Assembly: GCA_963920765.1 (NCBI GenBank)
Contig: OY987246.1
Location: 10,660,868-10,724,867 of the forward strand
Origin: Ulota crispa
Taxonomy: Eukaryota; Streptophyta; Bryopsida; Orthotrichales; Orthotrichaceae
DNA length: 64,000 nt
Direction: 5' to 3'
Positions 12,783 through 23,569 of this stretch are shown piece after piece (the first letter of the stretch is position 1; each line of letters starts with the position of its first letter). The position numbers and the translations under genes were made by a program. The notes under the pieces are model-generated. The model was not told where the DNA came from. It searched no databases and worked only from the letters and a program-made list of their open reading frames with translations.

Positions 12783-14104
12783 GGTTCAAGCTCAGCAATG
12801 TTGTAGGAGAATACTGCTACATCAAATACGCTAAAAATGCATGCAACGTACACATAACTCAAAACCATTGCCAATTTATTAGTTGTTTATATACTGTTTA
12901 AAATATGATTTGTGAGCCCTCATAACAACTTTTGTTCACTCTATCAAATATATGCTAGAATAAGAGTGCTAACCATGGATTGGGTGATTTTGTTGCTTTG
13001 AAAATCGGATAACTAAAGAAAGGTATTATAGGAGAAAGATTGCTCAAGGAAAGCTGCTAAAGTTGGAACAAATGACCTTACGAGCCTTTACGCCATTTTG
13101 AATAGGCATGAAATTTTAGAACCTAAATTTTTGAGCTCATCGTTGCAATTCTATGTCTACGCACTTGAGAATTATTGCAGCAACATGCAGTGAACCCAAA
13201 TCCCTAGGACCTTGATAATAGATTCTTTTTAAACTCGCATTAAAATTTATATTTCTTCTAAACTTGAATTGGGTTATTATTATTATTTTTGAAAATAACA
13301 TGAACAACATTATTCTTTTCAAAATTAGATGTATAATCCTTGTAGTAACCACAATCTAAAATTTATGTTTCTGAAACGCAAATTTATTGATTTGCTACTT
13401 AGAAAGCATTGGAAGTAATAGGCAACAATGACAAAATGAAATTAAAACATTCAAGACTACTACTCCTAGACAGCTGCTAGTATTGTGGAATTTGCCAAAA
13501 GTGTTGTATGTTTAAAAACTTTCATGCCATTTGATGTTGCTTTGTAAGCTTTAATTAAAAAACCAAGAGGAAAAAAAAACTGTTGCTGCGCAAGCATCAA
13601 ATGTGGCTTTTATTAAATCAATTTCTTCATAAACTATAAATACATGAAAAAGAGTGTTTTCAGTTGTTTGTAAAGAGATGTTTTTTGGTAATGTCAATCA
13701 TATAGACCGATCCTTGATTCAGAGAAATGCTCTTGTATGATCGTTTTGACTACAGAAATACCTCCTTTTGTGAATTATGAATCACGAGTTATACAACGTA
13801 ATCAAAAAATTGTTAAAATATTTAATTCTGTATGATGTTGTGCATAAATACTGTTTGATAGGGAAAGGTCGCATTTAAGTGCGTATATGTCTAAGTGTAA
13901 CATAACGAAGTAATCCTCTATGGTTAAGTGATATGTGATATTGTATATGGTTAAAAAATAAAAATTTATAATAAGGGGTACAATAAACTATTTAAGTTGT
14001 AAAATTATTGATAGTATTTGTATTTTACTTTTTGAATATTGTGATAGTTTTATAAATTTGAGGCTTGTAGATAATAAGGTTTGTTGTAGTTGTAGGACTA
14101 GTAT
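12783..14104. other. No gene seen
   Basis: The sequence is AT-rich, with many stops in all frames and no inverted-repeat element that I could delimit. Confidence 0.4.
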
Positions 14105-14265
14105 CACTACAAGAAAGACTGTACGCAGTGACTTGCCCAAATCGACTAAAATGTCCAAAATGACTAAAATCTGACAAAAATATGTTCAAATTGACAAAAA
14201 TGTTTTCAAATTGAGATGTCCTAATTGACAAAAAATGTCCAAAGTGACACTGCTCCCTTATAGTG
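14105..14265. mobile_element. Miniature CACTA (En/Spm-type) element, 161 bp
   Basis: It begins CACTACAAGAAAGAC and ends CTGCTCCCTTATAGTG, the classic CACTA terminus. It is flanked by a perfect 3-bp duplication, TAT, on each side. The interior repeats short motifs of the kind AAATTGACAAAAATG and GTCCAAAATGAC, like the subterminal repeats bound by CACTA transposases. It has no coding capacity, so any movement would need a transposase supplied from elsewhere. Confidence 0.8.
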
Positions 14266-14268
14266 TAT

Positions 14269-15143
14269 GAAGGCCCATTGGACACAAGAAGGATTAGTTC
14301 TTATGGAACAATCAAAAATGTCCATTGTATCAATTGCATGTAGGTAAACAATAGAGACAAAAGGAATTGCATTTGAAATTCCATTTGCTTAACAAACTGA
14401 AGAATTTTTAAGAGCCTTCAAATGCGATACTCTAGCATTGCATTTGTACAATTTAGTTACTCCAATACTAGCAAAAATATCGTCTACAATAACCATTGCA
14501 TTCATTTTTTGCCTTTACAAGATCTTTTTAAAACAATCATATTTTCAAAGGCCTATTATGACCATATGAAAAGAAAAAAAAGGAAAATTTGATCTAAGCT
14601 ACAAGGATCACTAAATCACTTTATTGTGGTTACTTGAAATTCTAAAATGTATGTCATGCACATTTTGTTGAATTGCAAAATCTTTTGCAACAGAAAAGGA
14701 AAAAAACTATACCAAACGCATGATTAAATCAAGTCCAAACATATGTACACACAATGGACTTTTTTTTTCATTCCTAAATCTTTGTAAAGACTTTATTTAT
14801 GAATGGAATAACAGTCATAGTATTAATTTCGATTTTCTTTTTGCTTTTGTCCCTCAACTATGTTAAAGGGTTCATATGGAACCTAAATTTGTTGCACCAT
14901 TGTTTGAAATGGTGGCATATTTTTGTGGTGCTATATTAAAGGATAATTATAACTTGAGAAGCAAGTGTACGTTGTTATCTATATAGGGATAAATTGTATG
15001 TCCACATTATGACCTTCACATGGAAATATGATCAAACATGCCTTTAATCAGTTTAATGTGAATTTATGCAATTTCCAAGTAAGATCTGAAGCTCTTTTAC
15101 TTCTATCTTTTTGGCGTATGCAGATGCATTCAAGAATTTGTGC
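14269..15143. other. No gene seen
   Basis: AT-rich intergenic sequence without a recognisable element or coding frame. Confidence 0.4.
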
Positions 15144-15469
15144 AAGGTAAGAGGCTCGAACTCTGTTAGGGTAGTATACCGCTCACCTCCCCAAATGAAC
15201 TTTACAGGTACATGCCTCATTCATAGCCTTTCAAAAATGTACAGTGGACGTACATTTGAGGAAGTGATTTATTTTAGAGCCCTATGACTTTTCCACTTCA
15301 AAATTACTTAACTACTTCCACATTGCTTTGAAAAATACAAAATAACTCGAGTTAAATGCCAATTCCTCTTGTCTTTCAAGAAAATTTATTGAAAATTATA
15401 TCAAGCCGTTCCACCTCCCCAAAATTCAGTTTCAGCTGTGAGATGGTCGGTTTACGAGCCTCTTACCTT
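15144..15469. mobile_element. MITE with AAGGTAAGAGGCTCG ends, 326 bp
   Basis: Inverted repeats of about 15 bp, AAGGTAAGAGGCTCG and its inverse, bound the segment. No clear target duplication is visible, so the superfamily is not assigned. Similar GAGCCTCTTAC motifs recur at 25647-25660 and in the hairpin near 37230, suggesting a dispersed family. Confidence 0.45.
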
Positions 15470-15837
15470 ATGATGCCAAAAGAACTCCAAGCAATCACAT
15501 TTTTGAAACTTAAACCATTTTAAAGCTCTTTGGCATACGGGTGCTCAAAGTATCTGATCTTATTGGCTTGGTCCCAAGTGTAAAGCAATCATTGGAGATG
15601 GTTATAGAATGTTCCATATCCTTGTTATAATTCCTTGTTCAACTCCATATCATAACTTTGGTGAATTGTAAAGGGACAGAAGAGAATGAAAAGAATGAAG
15701 GGAAAAAAATTGAGTGTTCTATGCAAAAAAAATGGAACTTATTTATTTATCTTATTTTTCAATTTTGTCAAACCCAACTCTTGAAACAAAATCCACACTT
15801 TCTTTAAGGCAAAAGCTTTCAACTAGTGTAGACATTG

Positions 15838-15962
15838 TGGCCCTAAGGATGTTGTTGTGTTGTATATGCTCTCATGTGTTGTATGCAAATGGGGTACTTG
15901 GGTAGCACATGGATCTCATTGGAGCTTTAAATTTCAAGCCAAGTCGTTAACATACTACTGAT
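15838..15962 (+). repeat. Dispersed repeat, copy 1 (about 125 bp)
   Basis: This stretch, starting at a CCTAAGGATGTTGTTGT motif, is repeated in the same orientation at 17140-17268 with scattered substitutions. The sequence after it also resembles the DNA interrupted by the Tourist element at 19339, so a larger old repeat may underlie 15.8-16.2, 17.1-17.3 and 19.2-19.9 kb. Confidence 0.55.
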
Positions 15963-16621
15963 CACTTAGGATTTTTTGGAGAATTTTTGACACTTGTCAT
16001 AAAGCTGTTTTTTCAAGTACTAAATGATCCTTGTATTGAACACATTCAACATTTTTGGTAGGCAAAATCCTTTAGAGGTTAATACCTAAATGTTTGGGAC
16101 ACCGATTTTTGATAAATTTTACACTAGAATTTGGGGCCTCATGCATTAAGGGGTTAAACATACAGTGTGAAGCTACAGGCCTTCCTCTTTCTCTTCACTA
16201 ACCAGGTTTTGAAGTTTCAAATGAAAATTGGGACATAGTGTGAATCCCGCCTAGTTTCACTACCCTAATTTTGGCCTGGTAATCGTGCATCCAACCTGGG
16301 ACCACAATGGGAGGGTAAGGTCCTATTTTATTGAATGCAACGAAAGCACTTGATTAATCTGTGAAGTTGACCCAAAATAAGTTAGAAAAATTACAGACTG
16401 TCCAAGAGGGGTTGCATATTTGCAATGGCAGCCATGAAGGAGACGATGAGGGAAACAAGGCTCAGCAAATTGCGGCAGTGTCACCACCTGTGATTGTGGG
16501 TTTAGCAGCAAATAGAAAACCTGCCACATTCGTTAACCCCACGACCATCAACTGAAAATGCCAGTAATACCAGCATTTCCCAGCATTTCCATAACCGAAC
16601 TTTCCTAAACATAGAACGCCA

Positions 16622-16846
16622 CGGCCATAGGACATAGTAAATACGCTGATGTATAATTGTCATTTGCCACCAATAAGAAATTTTAATTTGGGATCTCAAG
16701 TAACTCATTAGGACCGCATTGATCTATTCTTTAGCTTCTTTGTTGGTCTCAAATGTAGTAGAGGTGTGGATCCATTCCAAATACAAGAAAACTACCCCAT
16801 ATTGTACTGGTTGCAAAGGGTCTTTTGGTCGTTTAAGGGTCAACCC
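16622..16846 (+). repeat. Diverged copy of the 44747-44978 TTAA-type MITE
   Basis: The sequence runs parallel to the 232-bp TTAA-flanked element at 44.7 kb over most of its length (shared motifs such as CATTTGCCACCAATAAGAAA versus CATTTGCTACCAACAAAAAG). The right end reads GTTTAAGGGTCAA, a decayed form of the GGGGTTAA terminus. Confidence 0.55.
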
Positions 16847-17139
16847 CTAAACAATTTTTAAAATTGGTATTTTCATTGGTCACGCTACAGGCACCCGTCA
16901 ATGCAAACAGGTAATGAAATGTTGGATAGAAATGGACAAAGTCATCAAAGTGTGCATGTTTATCGATCAAAATTACTAATGTTAGTAGTTTTCATCCTAA
17001 ATTAGTGAACCTGGCATCTAGTTGGGGATAACTTTGGCAATTTCATCCATTTTTTCACTCGGGCTTTCCAATTTTATGGTAGCCAGCCGCAAATTGAGGT
17101 AAGATTTTGGTGAAAATTTACACACATTTTAAGAGCTGC

Positions 17140-17268
17140 CCCTAAAGGATGTTGTTGTATTGTATATGCTCTCATGTGTTGTATACAAATGGAGTATTTG
17201 GGTAATATATGAATCTTATTGGAGCTTTAAATTTTAAGCAAAATCATGAACACACTACTAGTCAACGA
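17140..17268 (+). repeat. Dispersed repeat, copy 2
   Basis: Direct copy of 15838-15962. The rest of 15470-17796 holds no recognisable gene. Confidence 0.55.
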
Positions 17269-17800
17269 GCGATTTAATTTCTAGCAATTTTTTGCCAACA
17301 TCTTACCTACCTTTGTGCTTGGTGACCATAGCACTAAAAATTTGGGTAAGAAATTGGATGAATTTGCCAAGTGTCTGCCTAACAAACACTAGATTTGCTA
17401 GAATATGGATGAAAGATACCAGTATAAGTATATTTTATGGATGAGTGTGCGCGTGTTGTTGATTCTATCCATTTCTAGCCAAATTTTCTATACCTGCTGG
17501 CATTGTTGGGTGCTGATTGTGAGACCAACAAAAAAAACTTTAACCCTTAGCTGTCGACATGGATGAAAATAGTCCTTTGGCCACCAAAAAACAAGCCAAT
17601 TTACAAAAAAGGTTGATTTTTAGCTAATTTTTTTGTAGAAGTGATTATAGACACATGGTGCATCATGGAAGGCAAAAAACAAGCTCAATAAATACACTCA
17701 TATTTTTCAACAACCCAAATTGAGAAGATAGATTCAAAGACACGGATCCCATGCTACCCAACTTGCACTTTTCATGAGGGCACCATGCAATGTACTTTAA

Positions 17801-19157
17801 CCCCTAAATCCCTGGGGCCTTTATTTTGTCAAAAAACACTCAAAATTGCCATTTCTATTGCAAAAAGTAAAAAAGTTTGAAGATTAGTCTTTTGCATACT
17901 TAACTGTAGGATCTTATACTAGACTAGTATAAGAATATGGAAACAAAAATTCAAAAACTTCAATTGCACAAATTGCAAGATATTTGCGTTCAAAGTGTCA
18001 AAAAACAAACTTTTTTGCACCTTGCGTGACTAAATTATTTGACTTTTGAACTTTTTTGACTTAAAAATTTTTGCACCACAAAGTTTTGGGGTTTATTTTT
18101 CAATGGTGGAAAATTGAGTTGAGAATCTTTGGGAAATCAAAACAAAAAATACTTAATTTTCATTCTTAAAAAAAACATGAGGTAGAAGAAGGTATGAGAC
18201 TGAACAAGAATTTAATTTGTTACTAACCGTGCAATGGAATTGAAATGCAATAATCCCAATGGTGAGATTGTTCTAGAAAGCAAACTTCACCCATTCTAGC
18301 ATTTTTTTTTAAGTGTTAAAATTGCATTCAAAAATGAAATTTATAAGTTATTTTTCAAGAAGATGCTTGAGGTGCCCAAAAAACAAGATTGTCCATAATT
18401 TTCTCATAACTAGTCCAAATGGGATGAATCAAAGCTTCAGATGTAGAAAAAACTATAACCTATAAGTAGAAAAAAAAACTTTAAAAAAAATTTTGAAAAA
18501 AAATAGGGGAAATTACACATATGGGCATGAAAACGTAAAATATTACAAATAGGGGCGTAGTTTCAAAAGAATTACAAATAGAGGCACAATTTCAAAAAAT
18601 GTTTAATTTTTTGTAATTTTTTTTTGTTTGGACACTAGTCAATTTAGACACATCACATTCAATGTTAGCTAATTTCCAAAAAACTTAAAGGACTCTTCAA
18701 ATCAAGCCTAAATAAAGAAATTTTAATGAAGGGGATGGCAATTTTTGGAGATTATTAGGTTTTTAGGAAGTTAGCTCACATTTAATGAGATGTGTCTAAA
18801 TAACCAATGTCCAAATCAAAAAAAAATTACAACAAATTACACCTTTTTTTTTGAAAATGTGCCCCTATTTGTAATTATTTTGAAACTGCGCCCCTATTTG
18901 TAATATTTTACGTTTTCATGCCCCTATTTGTAATGTCCCCAAAAAAATAATTTCTACCCGATCTCCACAAATTTTTGCTTATCTAGGCATAACTTTTGCT
19001 CCCAAGCATGTATTGGATTAAAATTTATATTCCCCAAAAGCTAATGTGTTTTTCTATCTTCAAAATAAGTTTCAAAAAATAAGGACAAAAATTGAGGCCA
19101 AAGGTACCTGCCCAAAATCCCATGTATCCCCTGAGGGGATAATGAGGGATTTAGGGG
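17801..19157. mobile_element. piggyBac-type MITE, group A-like, interrupted by a MULE-MITE
   Basis: TTAA lies at both borders (17797-17800 and 19158-19161), and the ends are a perfect 13-bp inverted repeat, CCCCTAAATCCCT. Near the right end is the CCCCTGAGGGG motif seen in other group A copies. Removing the nested element at 18506-18940 and its 9-bp duplication leaves about 913 bp, close to other group A lengths. It is non-coding. Confidence 0.72.
18506..18940. mobile_element. Mutator-like MITE nested in a piggyBac-type MITE
   Basis: Long inverted ends of about 95 bp begin GGGGAAATTACACATATGGG, with subterminal repeats of a TTACAAATAGGGGC motif. The element is flanked by a perfect 9-bp duplication, AAAAAAATA, at 18497-18505 and 18941-18949. 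The duplication lies in an A-rich tract, but the match to the exact ends is convincing. It is non-coding. Confidence 0.72.
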
Positions 19158-19338
19158 TTAAGAAACAAAATATTAATGAGTGGACACCTGCCACACCATT
19201 GTAAAAACCATTGTAGAGGGTAGGCACGGCCTCCCATCTGACATTCAAGAGTTAAAGGATGCGGTCAACTAAATTTGTTTGGAATTTTTTTGAAATTTGT
19301 CATGAAACCATTTCTTCAAGTACTAAATGGTAAGCTTA

Positions 19339-19814
19339 GGCCCCCTTTACACTAGGGGAGAGAAGCGGTGGAGATAAAATTTCAGCCAATGAGAATTTCA
19401 AAAATTGAGAAGACCAAGGAACTCCACTTTAGATGGGAACTTTTTTTCCAAGGGACAAGGAAAGGAGAAAATTAGATGGACAACACTTTTGTCCTCCGTG
19501 GCAATGAAAAAGCACAAGGTTGGGGTCCCTGGAATTATAGTCAAGCCCACCTAAAGAGGTGGGCTTGACTAGAATTCCGGGGACCCTCGTCAAAAGCAGT
19601 TATTTTTAGAAGAAAAAAAACAAAAAATAAAAACAAAAACAAAAAAACAAAAAAACTTTAATTTTTTTTAATTTTTTAATAAAAAAAGTTCTGAAAAACT
19701 ACATATTTATATATTATGACCTCTTCTCACTTTATACTACAATAAGAAGCCTCGAAGGCGATAGCGCATGGAGGATTTTCTCCACGGCTTCTCTCCCCTA
19801 ATGTAAAGGGGGCC
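19339..19814. mobile_element. PIF/Harbinger (Tourist-like) MITE, 476 bp
   Basis: TTA borders both sides (19336-19338 and 19815-19817). The ends are GGCCCCCTTTACACTAGGGG and its inverse. It shares a body with 3167-3593. An extra internal hairpin at about 19526-19586, around AAGCCCACCTAAAGAGGTGGG, is specific to this copy. It is non-coding. Confidence 0.7.
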
Positions 19815-19817
19815 TTA

Positions 19818-21078
19818 CTCGTATGGATACAGCCAACACTTTCGGTTGTCATCATCCTTTAGCAACTTTTTTAGTTAGTAGTTTATTTAGTTATTCCAGT
19901 AAAAGGCACCGCAGATGCTCACTAGGACGTTGAGACAGTTGGGACTTGGGAACTTCATATGCAAGTTCTAAGAAATTAGTATAGCCCTTCGGAACTGCCC
20001 AAAGGGCACCCAGAATCACGGCATCACGGGTACCAGCAGCTATGTAGAATTTTTCTTGTATTTTCCGTTGTCGAGTGACACGTATTTTTTCATTGGAGAA
20101 AATGAATCTTACAATGCAATTCCATCCAATAGTCTCCTGATGTGACGAACTTTCTACACATGTGGGCGAACCTGACGCTTCCTAGAGCGGGATTGGGCAA
20201 TTTAATCCTTTTTTGCCACCTGTTCCTTTTAGTTTCTGGGTAAACCGAGGTAAGATTCGACACAAATCTTGAAAAAAGTAATGGAAGCTGCTTCACAAGT
20301 ACCCAATGCTCAGATATTTTTTGTTTTGTTTGACTATTGATTGAGTGACACGTGCCCGAGTGTGCATGCAGGCAAGGAAAATATGAATAGAACTCTTTCC
20401 ACGGGTGCATGGTCATCTTTTTCAATCAGCTATTCAATGTGCATTTCATCCAAATAGTAGAGAAACGAATGTTTCTTTGAGAGTGAGGGACTTGGGGGGA
20501 AATTCATCCATTTTCCACCCATTTTTTCTTGTGCCTGCTAGGCTCAAAATGGGGTAAGATTCTAAGAAGTTGTCGCCCAAGAAAGAATCGGCTGCCCATC
20601 CCATATCCTTCCATTGCAACAAAATCTACGTATACAACAAAAAGCTTTAGAACAATTTCAAATACTTTACGTATTTTGAAGATTTTGCAGCCCACGGTAT
20701 ATTTGCTAGATTTGTCAATATCCCGGGTCCGGGCCACCGGGGTGGCGGGGTGAAGCCGAGAAGGCCTCTCGACAGTTTGTGCAGGGCGAGCGGCGAGCCG
20801 GCCAGGGTGACAGGTGCAACAAATTTGCGGAATCTGGCTTTTAAAACTGAATGATGATTTGAGGAAGAGAAGGGAATGTTGGAGCTTTATTAGGACATAG
20901 AATCCAGGAAGACCCTGAGCCTGAGGACTTGGGAGCTGGGGACTTGGGGACTTGGGAGATGGACCCTGCAAAGCAGTGCTTGGGGAGCTTTTTGGGCTCG
21001 GTTTACTGCAAATTCGTGCTTGCGGAGCCTGGGTGGAAAAAGTGCCAGAAAATGTAAGAGGTTAGAAGTAGAACTTAT
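19818..21078. other. Unrecognised, somewhat GC-richer unique sequence
   Basis: Open frames of 111 and 155 codons lie on the minus strand (20090-20425, 20504-20971), but neither resembles a known family, and the second is partly made of a short CTTGGGGA-type direct repeat near 20920-20960. A GC-rich patch lies at 20720-20810. It could contain exon fragments of an unknown gene; I cannot show that. Confidence 0.3.
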
Positions 21079-21206
21079 GGCCCTTTCACACCCACTGTTA
21101 TGGAGCAAACTAAAGAGTCAAAAAAGGGTGCTATGAGTCTTAACATTTGTATTTGGAGTATTATGGAGCACTAAAAATGGCGTGGAATCCACGGTGGCAT
21201 TTTTAA

Positions 21207-22040
21207 TCCCTAAAGGACCGCTGTCCCTTCGGGGGACAAGTTGGACTTCGAGCATGTACTTATGCCTAAACTACTTTGTGTGATTTTCTAAAACTTTTAT
21301 TGAAGGTAGAGAATTCAAAAATCTAGGTAGGCATCTAATTTTTTCTTCATTTTGACATTTAATGAAGAAGTTATGCATGAATTTATGAAAATTTGGGAAG
21401 GACTGCCCGTCTGGGCAGCCCAAAAAATTCTTTAAATTTTCCTTTTTTAAAAAATTAAAAATTGAAATTGGTTCTTTAGATTTTTATATAGGTGAGAAGC
21501 TTTGAATCATTCAATTTTGACCAATGAGATGAAAGTTATGACGAGTTTTTGTTTGCGGGCGGTTATGGAATCTCTACTCTAAAATAAACTTTGAAGACCT
21601 TTATTTTACTCAATTTTCAATATTTTGGAAAAAAAATTAATCTAAAGGAAGTAGATTGATTATTGCAATTTTATCACCATTGGGATTATCATTTTTCATT
21701 TCCATAATTAAATTTTTAAAATTTATTGTTTTGACTCATTTTCTACTTCTTTTTATTTATTGATTTTTCCCATGTGTCATATAGTTTCAATTGATTTGAA
21801 AATTCTCCCACACATACCTAACTTGGTCTCCTACATGGATTTTACTTTTTTTGCACTTTAGATGTAAATATCTCACTCTTATGAGCTGATTTTTTACCCA
21901 CAAGTACCTCTTCTAGTCTGGGGCAAGATCCTACGGTTGGATTTCCCAAAAACAAAACGTAAAATCCCCTTTTACTACACCTCCTAAAAGTGGCAGTTCT
22001 TAGTGATTTTGGCAGAAAAAAGGGCTTGGTCCTTTAGGGG
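21207..22040. mobile_element. piggyBac-type MITE, group A, 834 bp, inserted in element D
   Basis: TTAA flanks both ends (21203-21206 and 22041-22044). The ends are TCCCTAAAGGACC and the inverse of CCCCTAAAGGACCAAGCCC. The host sequence on both sides continues in the uninterrupted D copy at 48830-48833, where a single TTAA is present. It is non-coding and is the inverted relative of 22282-23212. Confidence 0.85.
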
Positions 22041-22281
22041 TTAACCCTCACAATTGTTGGGTGTTAGGAGCAGTGTTATGGTATTATAACAACCTACATA
22101 AACATAGATTTTAGGATTGTTGAGGGAGTGTTATGGAGGTGGGGAGGAGTCACACGGTTAAGTTAGTTGTTAACATTGCTATTGCTTTATGTAAAACTCT
22201 AGTGTGAACCTAAAACAAAAAATCTCTCGGAATATTTAGTTTCAAAATCAAAGCCATGTGAATATAGACTAGGTATTTTAA

Positions 22282-23212
22282 CCCCTAAAGGACCAAGCCC
22301 TTTTTTTTGCAAAATTCAGTGAAAACTGTCGTTTCTAGGGGATGAGTAAGAAGGTAGATTTTTTTCTATTTTTTTGGAAATCCAATTGTAAAATCTTGCC
22401 TTAAATTAGAAGAGGTACTTGTGAGAAAAAAATCAGCTCATTCTAGGCATACAAGAGTGAGATATTGACATCTAAAGTGCAAAAAAAAAAAAATTCCTTG
22501 CTACCCAAAAATTTCAAAAGCCTTTGACCACTCTTATATCAAAAAAATTGCTCTACGCAAAGTTGAGGTTTATTTTTTCCATGTAGAAGACCAAGTTAGG
22601 TAAGTGTGGAAAAAATTTCAAATCAATTGGAGCTATACAACACATGGGAAAAAATAGTAAGTAAAAAGAAGTAGAGAATGGGTCAAAACACTAAATTGTT
22701 AAGAATTTAATTATTGAAATGAAGAATGCAAATCCCAACAATTATAATATTGTGATAAACAATCTACTTCTTTTGGTTTAATTTTATTTCCAAAATATTG
22801 AAAATTGAGTAAAATAAAGGTCTTCAAAGTTTATTTTAGAGTAGAGAATCCATAACTGCCCGCAAACAAAAACTCCTCACAACTTTCATCTCATTTATCA
22901 AAATTGAATGATTCAAAGCTCCCCACATATTAAAAATTTTAAAGAACCAATTCCAAGTTTTTATTTTTAAAAAACATGAATTTTAAAGATTTTTGTTGAG
23001 CTGCCCGAGTGGGCAATTCTCCCCAAATTTTCATAAATTCATGCATAACTTCTTTGTCTAAAGTCGGAATGAAGAAAAAATTTGATGCCCACGTAGATCT
23101 TTGAATTCTCTACCTTCAATAAAAGTTTTAGAAAATCACACAAAGTAGTTTAGCCATAGGTACATGCCCAAAATTCCATTTGTCCGCCAAACGGACAATG
23201 GTCCTTTAGGGG
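22282..23212. mobile_element. piggyBac-type MITE, group A, 931 bp, inserted in element D
   Basis: TTAA flanks both ends (22278-22281 and 23213-23216), with CCCCTAAAGGACCAAGCCC at the left and the inverse of CCCCTAAAGGACCATTG at the right. The empty site is the TTAA at 48593-48596 in the other D copy. It lies in opposite orientation to 21207-22040, only 237 bp away, so the two form an imperfect inverted repeat that could fold if transcribed. Confidence 0.85.
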
Positions 23213-23322
23213 TTAAGCCTGCCAATACTAGTGTCTAGTACTGCATTTTCCATAGTGTTGGGTGCGTCAGGGGAGAAGTTTATAATTAGGAGATTGAATT
23301 TGGGAATTTGAACAATTCATTA

Positions 23323-23562
23323 GAGAAATTTTGAGCCCTCCAAAGGCCCCTACAAATGGCAACGTGGTACATTACGGAGGTAAAATAATTAATTAATTTA
23401 TTTTTTTATTTTTTATTTTTATTTTTAATACTAAAACCGTCATGGCACCTGATATGACAGCCTGCAGATGTCAAAATTTGTGTCAGAAATGACAGCTTTT
23501 TTTCTCTATTTGCACATCTCTCTTGTATTGGTAGGGGCCTTCTAGAGGGCTCAAATTTTCTC
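23323..23562. mobile_element. TA-target MITE (Stowaway-like), 240 bp
   Basis: TA borders each side. The 32-bp inverted repeats begin GAGAAATTTTGAGCCCTC and GAGAAAATTTGAGCCCTC. A TA duplication and short non-coding body fit Stowaway/Tc1-mariner derivatives, although the ends are not the standard Stowaway sequence. Confidence 0.6.
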
Positions 23563-23569
23563 TAGTGTA

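Larger units (their letters stand above)
21079..23273. mobile_element. Element D, copy 1 (about 422 bp without inserts), interrupted twice
   Basis: The left end reads GGCCCTTTCACACCCACTG and the right end finishes with the inverse of a similar CCCTTT..CACC terminus. The copy is split by two piggyBac-type MITEs, 21207-22040 and 22282-23212. Taking out both inserts and one TTAA from each leaves about 422 bp, matching the 424-bp uninterrupted copy in opposite orientation at 48535-48958. The superfamily is not settled; copy 2 has ATA on both sides. Confidence 0.75.

Noticed and set aside
20504-20971. 155-codon minus-strand frame
   Set aside because: Part of it is a short direct repeat and the rest has no recognisable motif; kept only as an unrecognised region.
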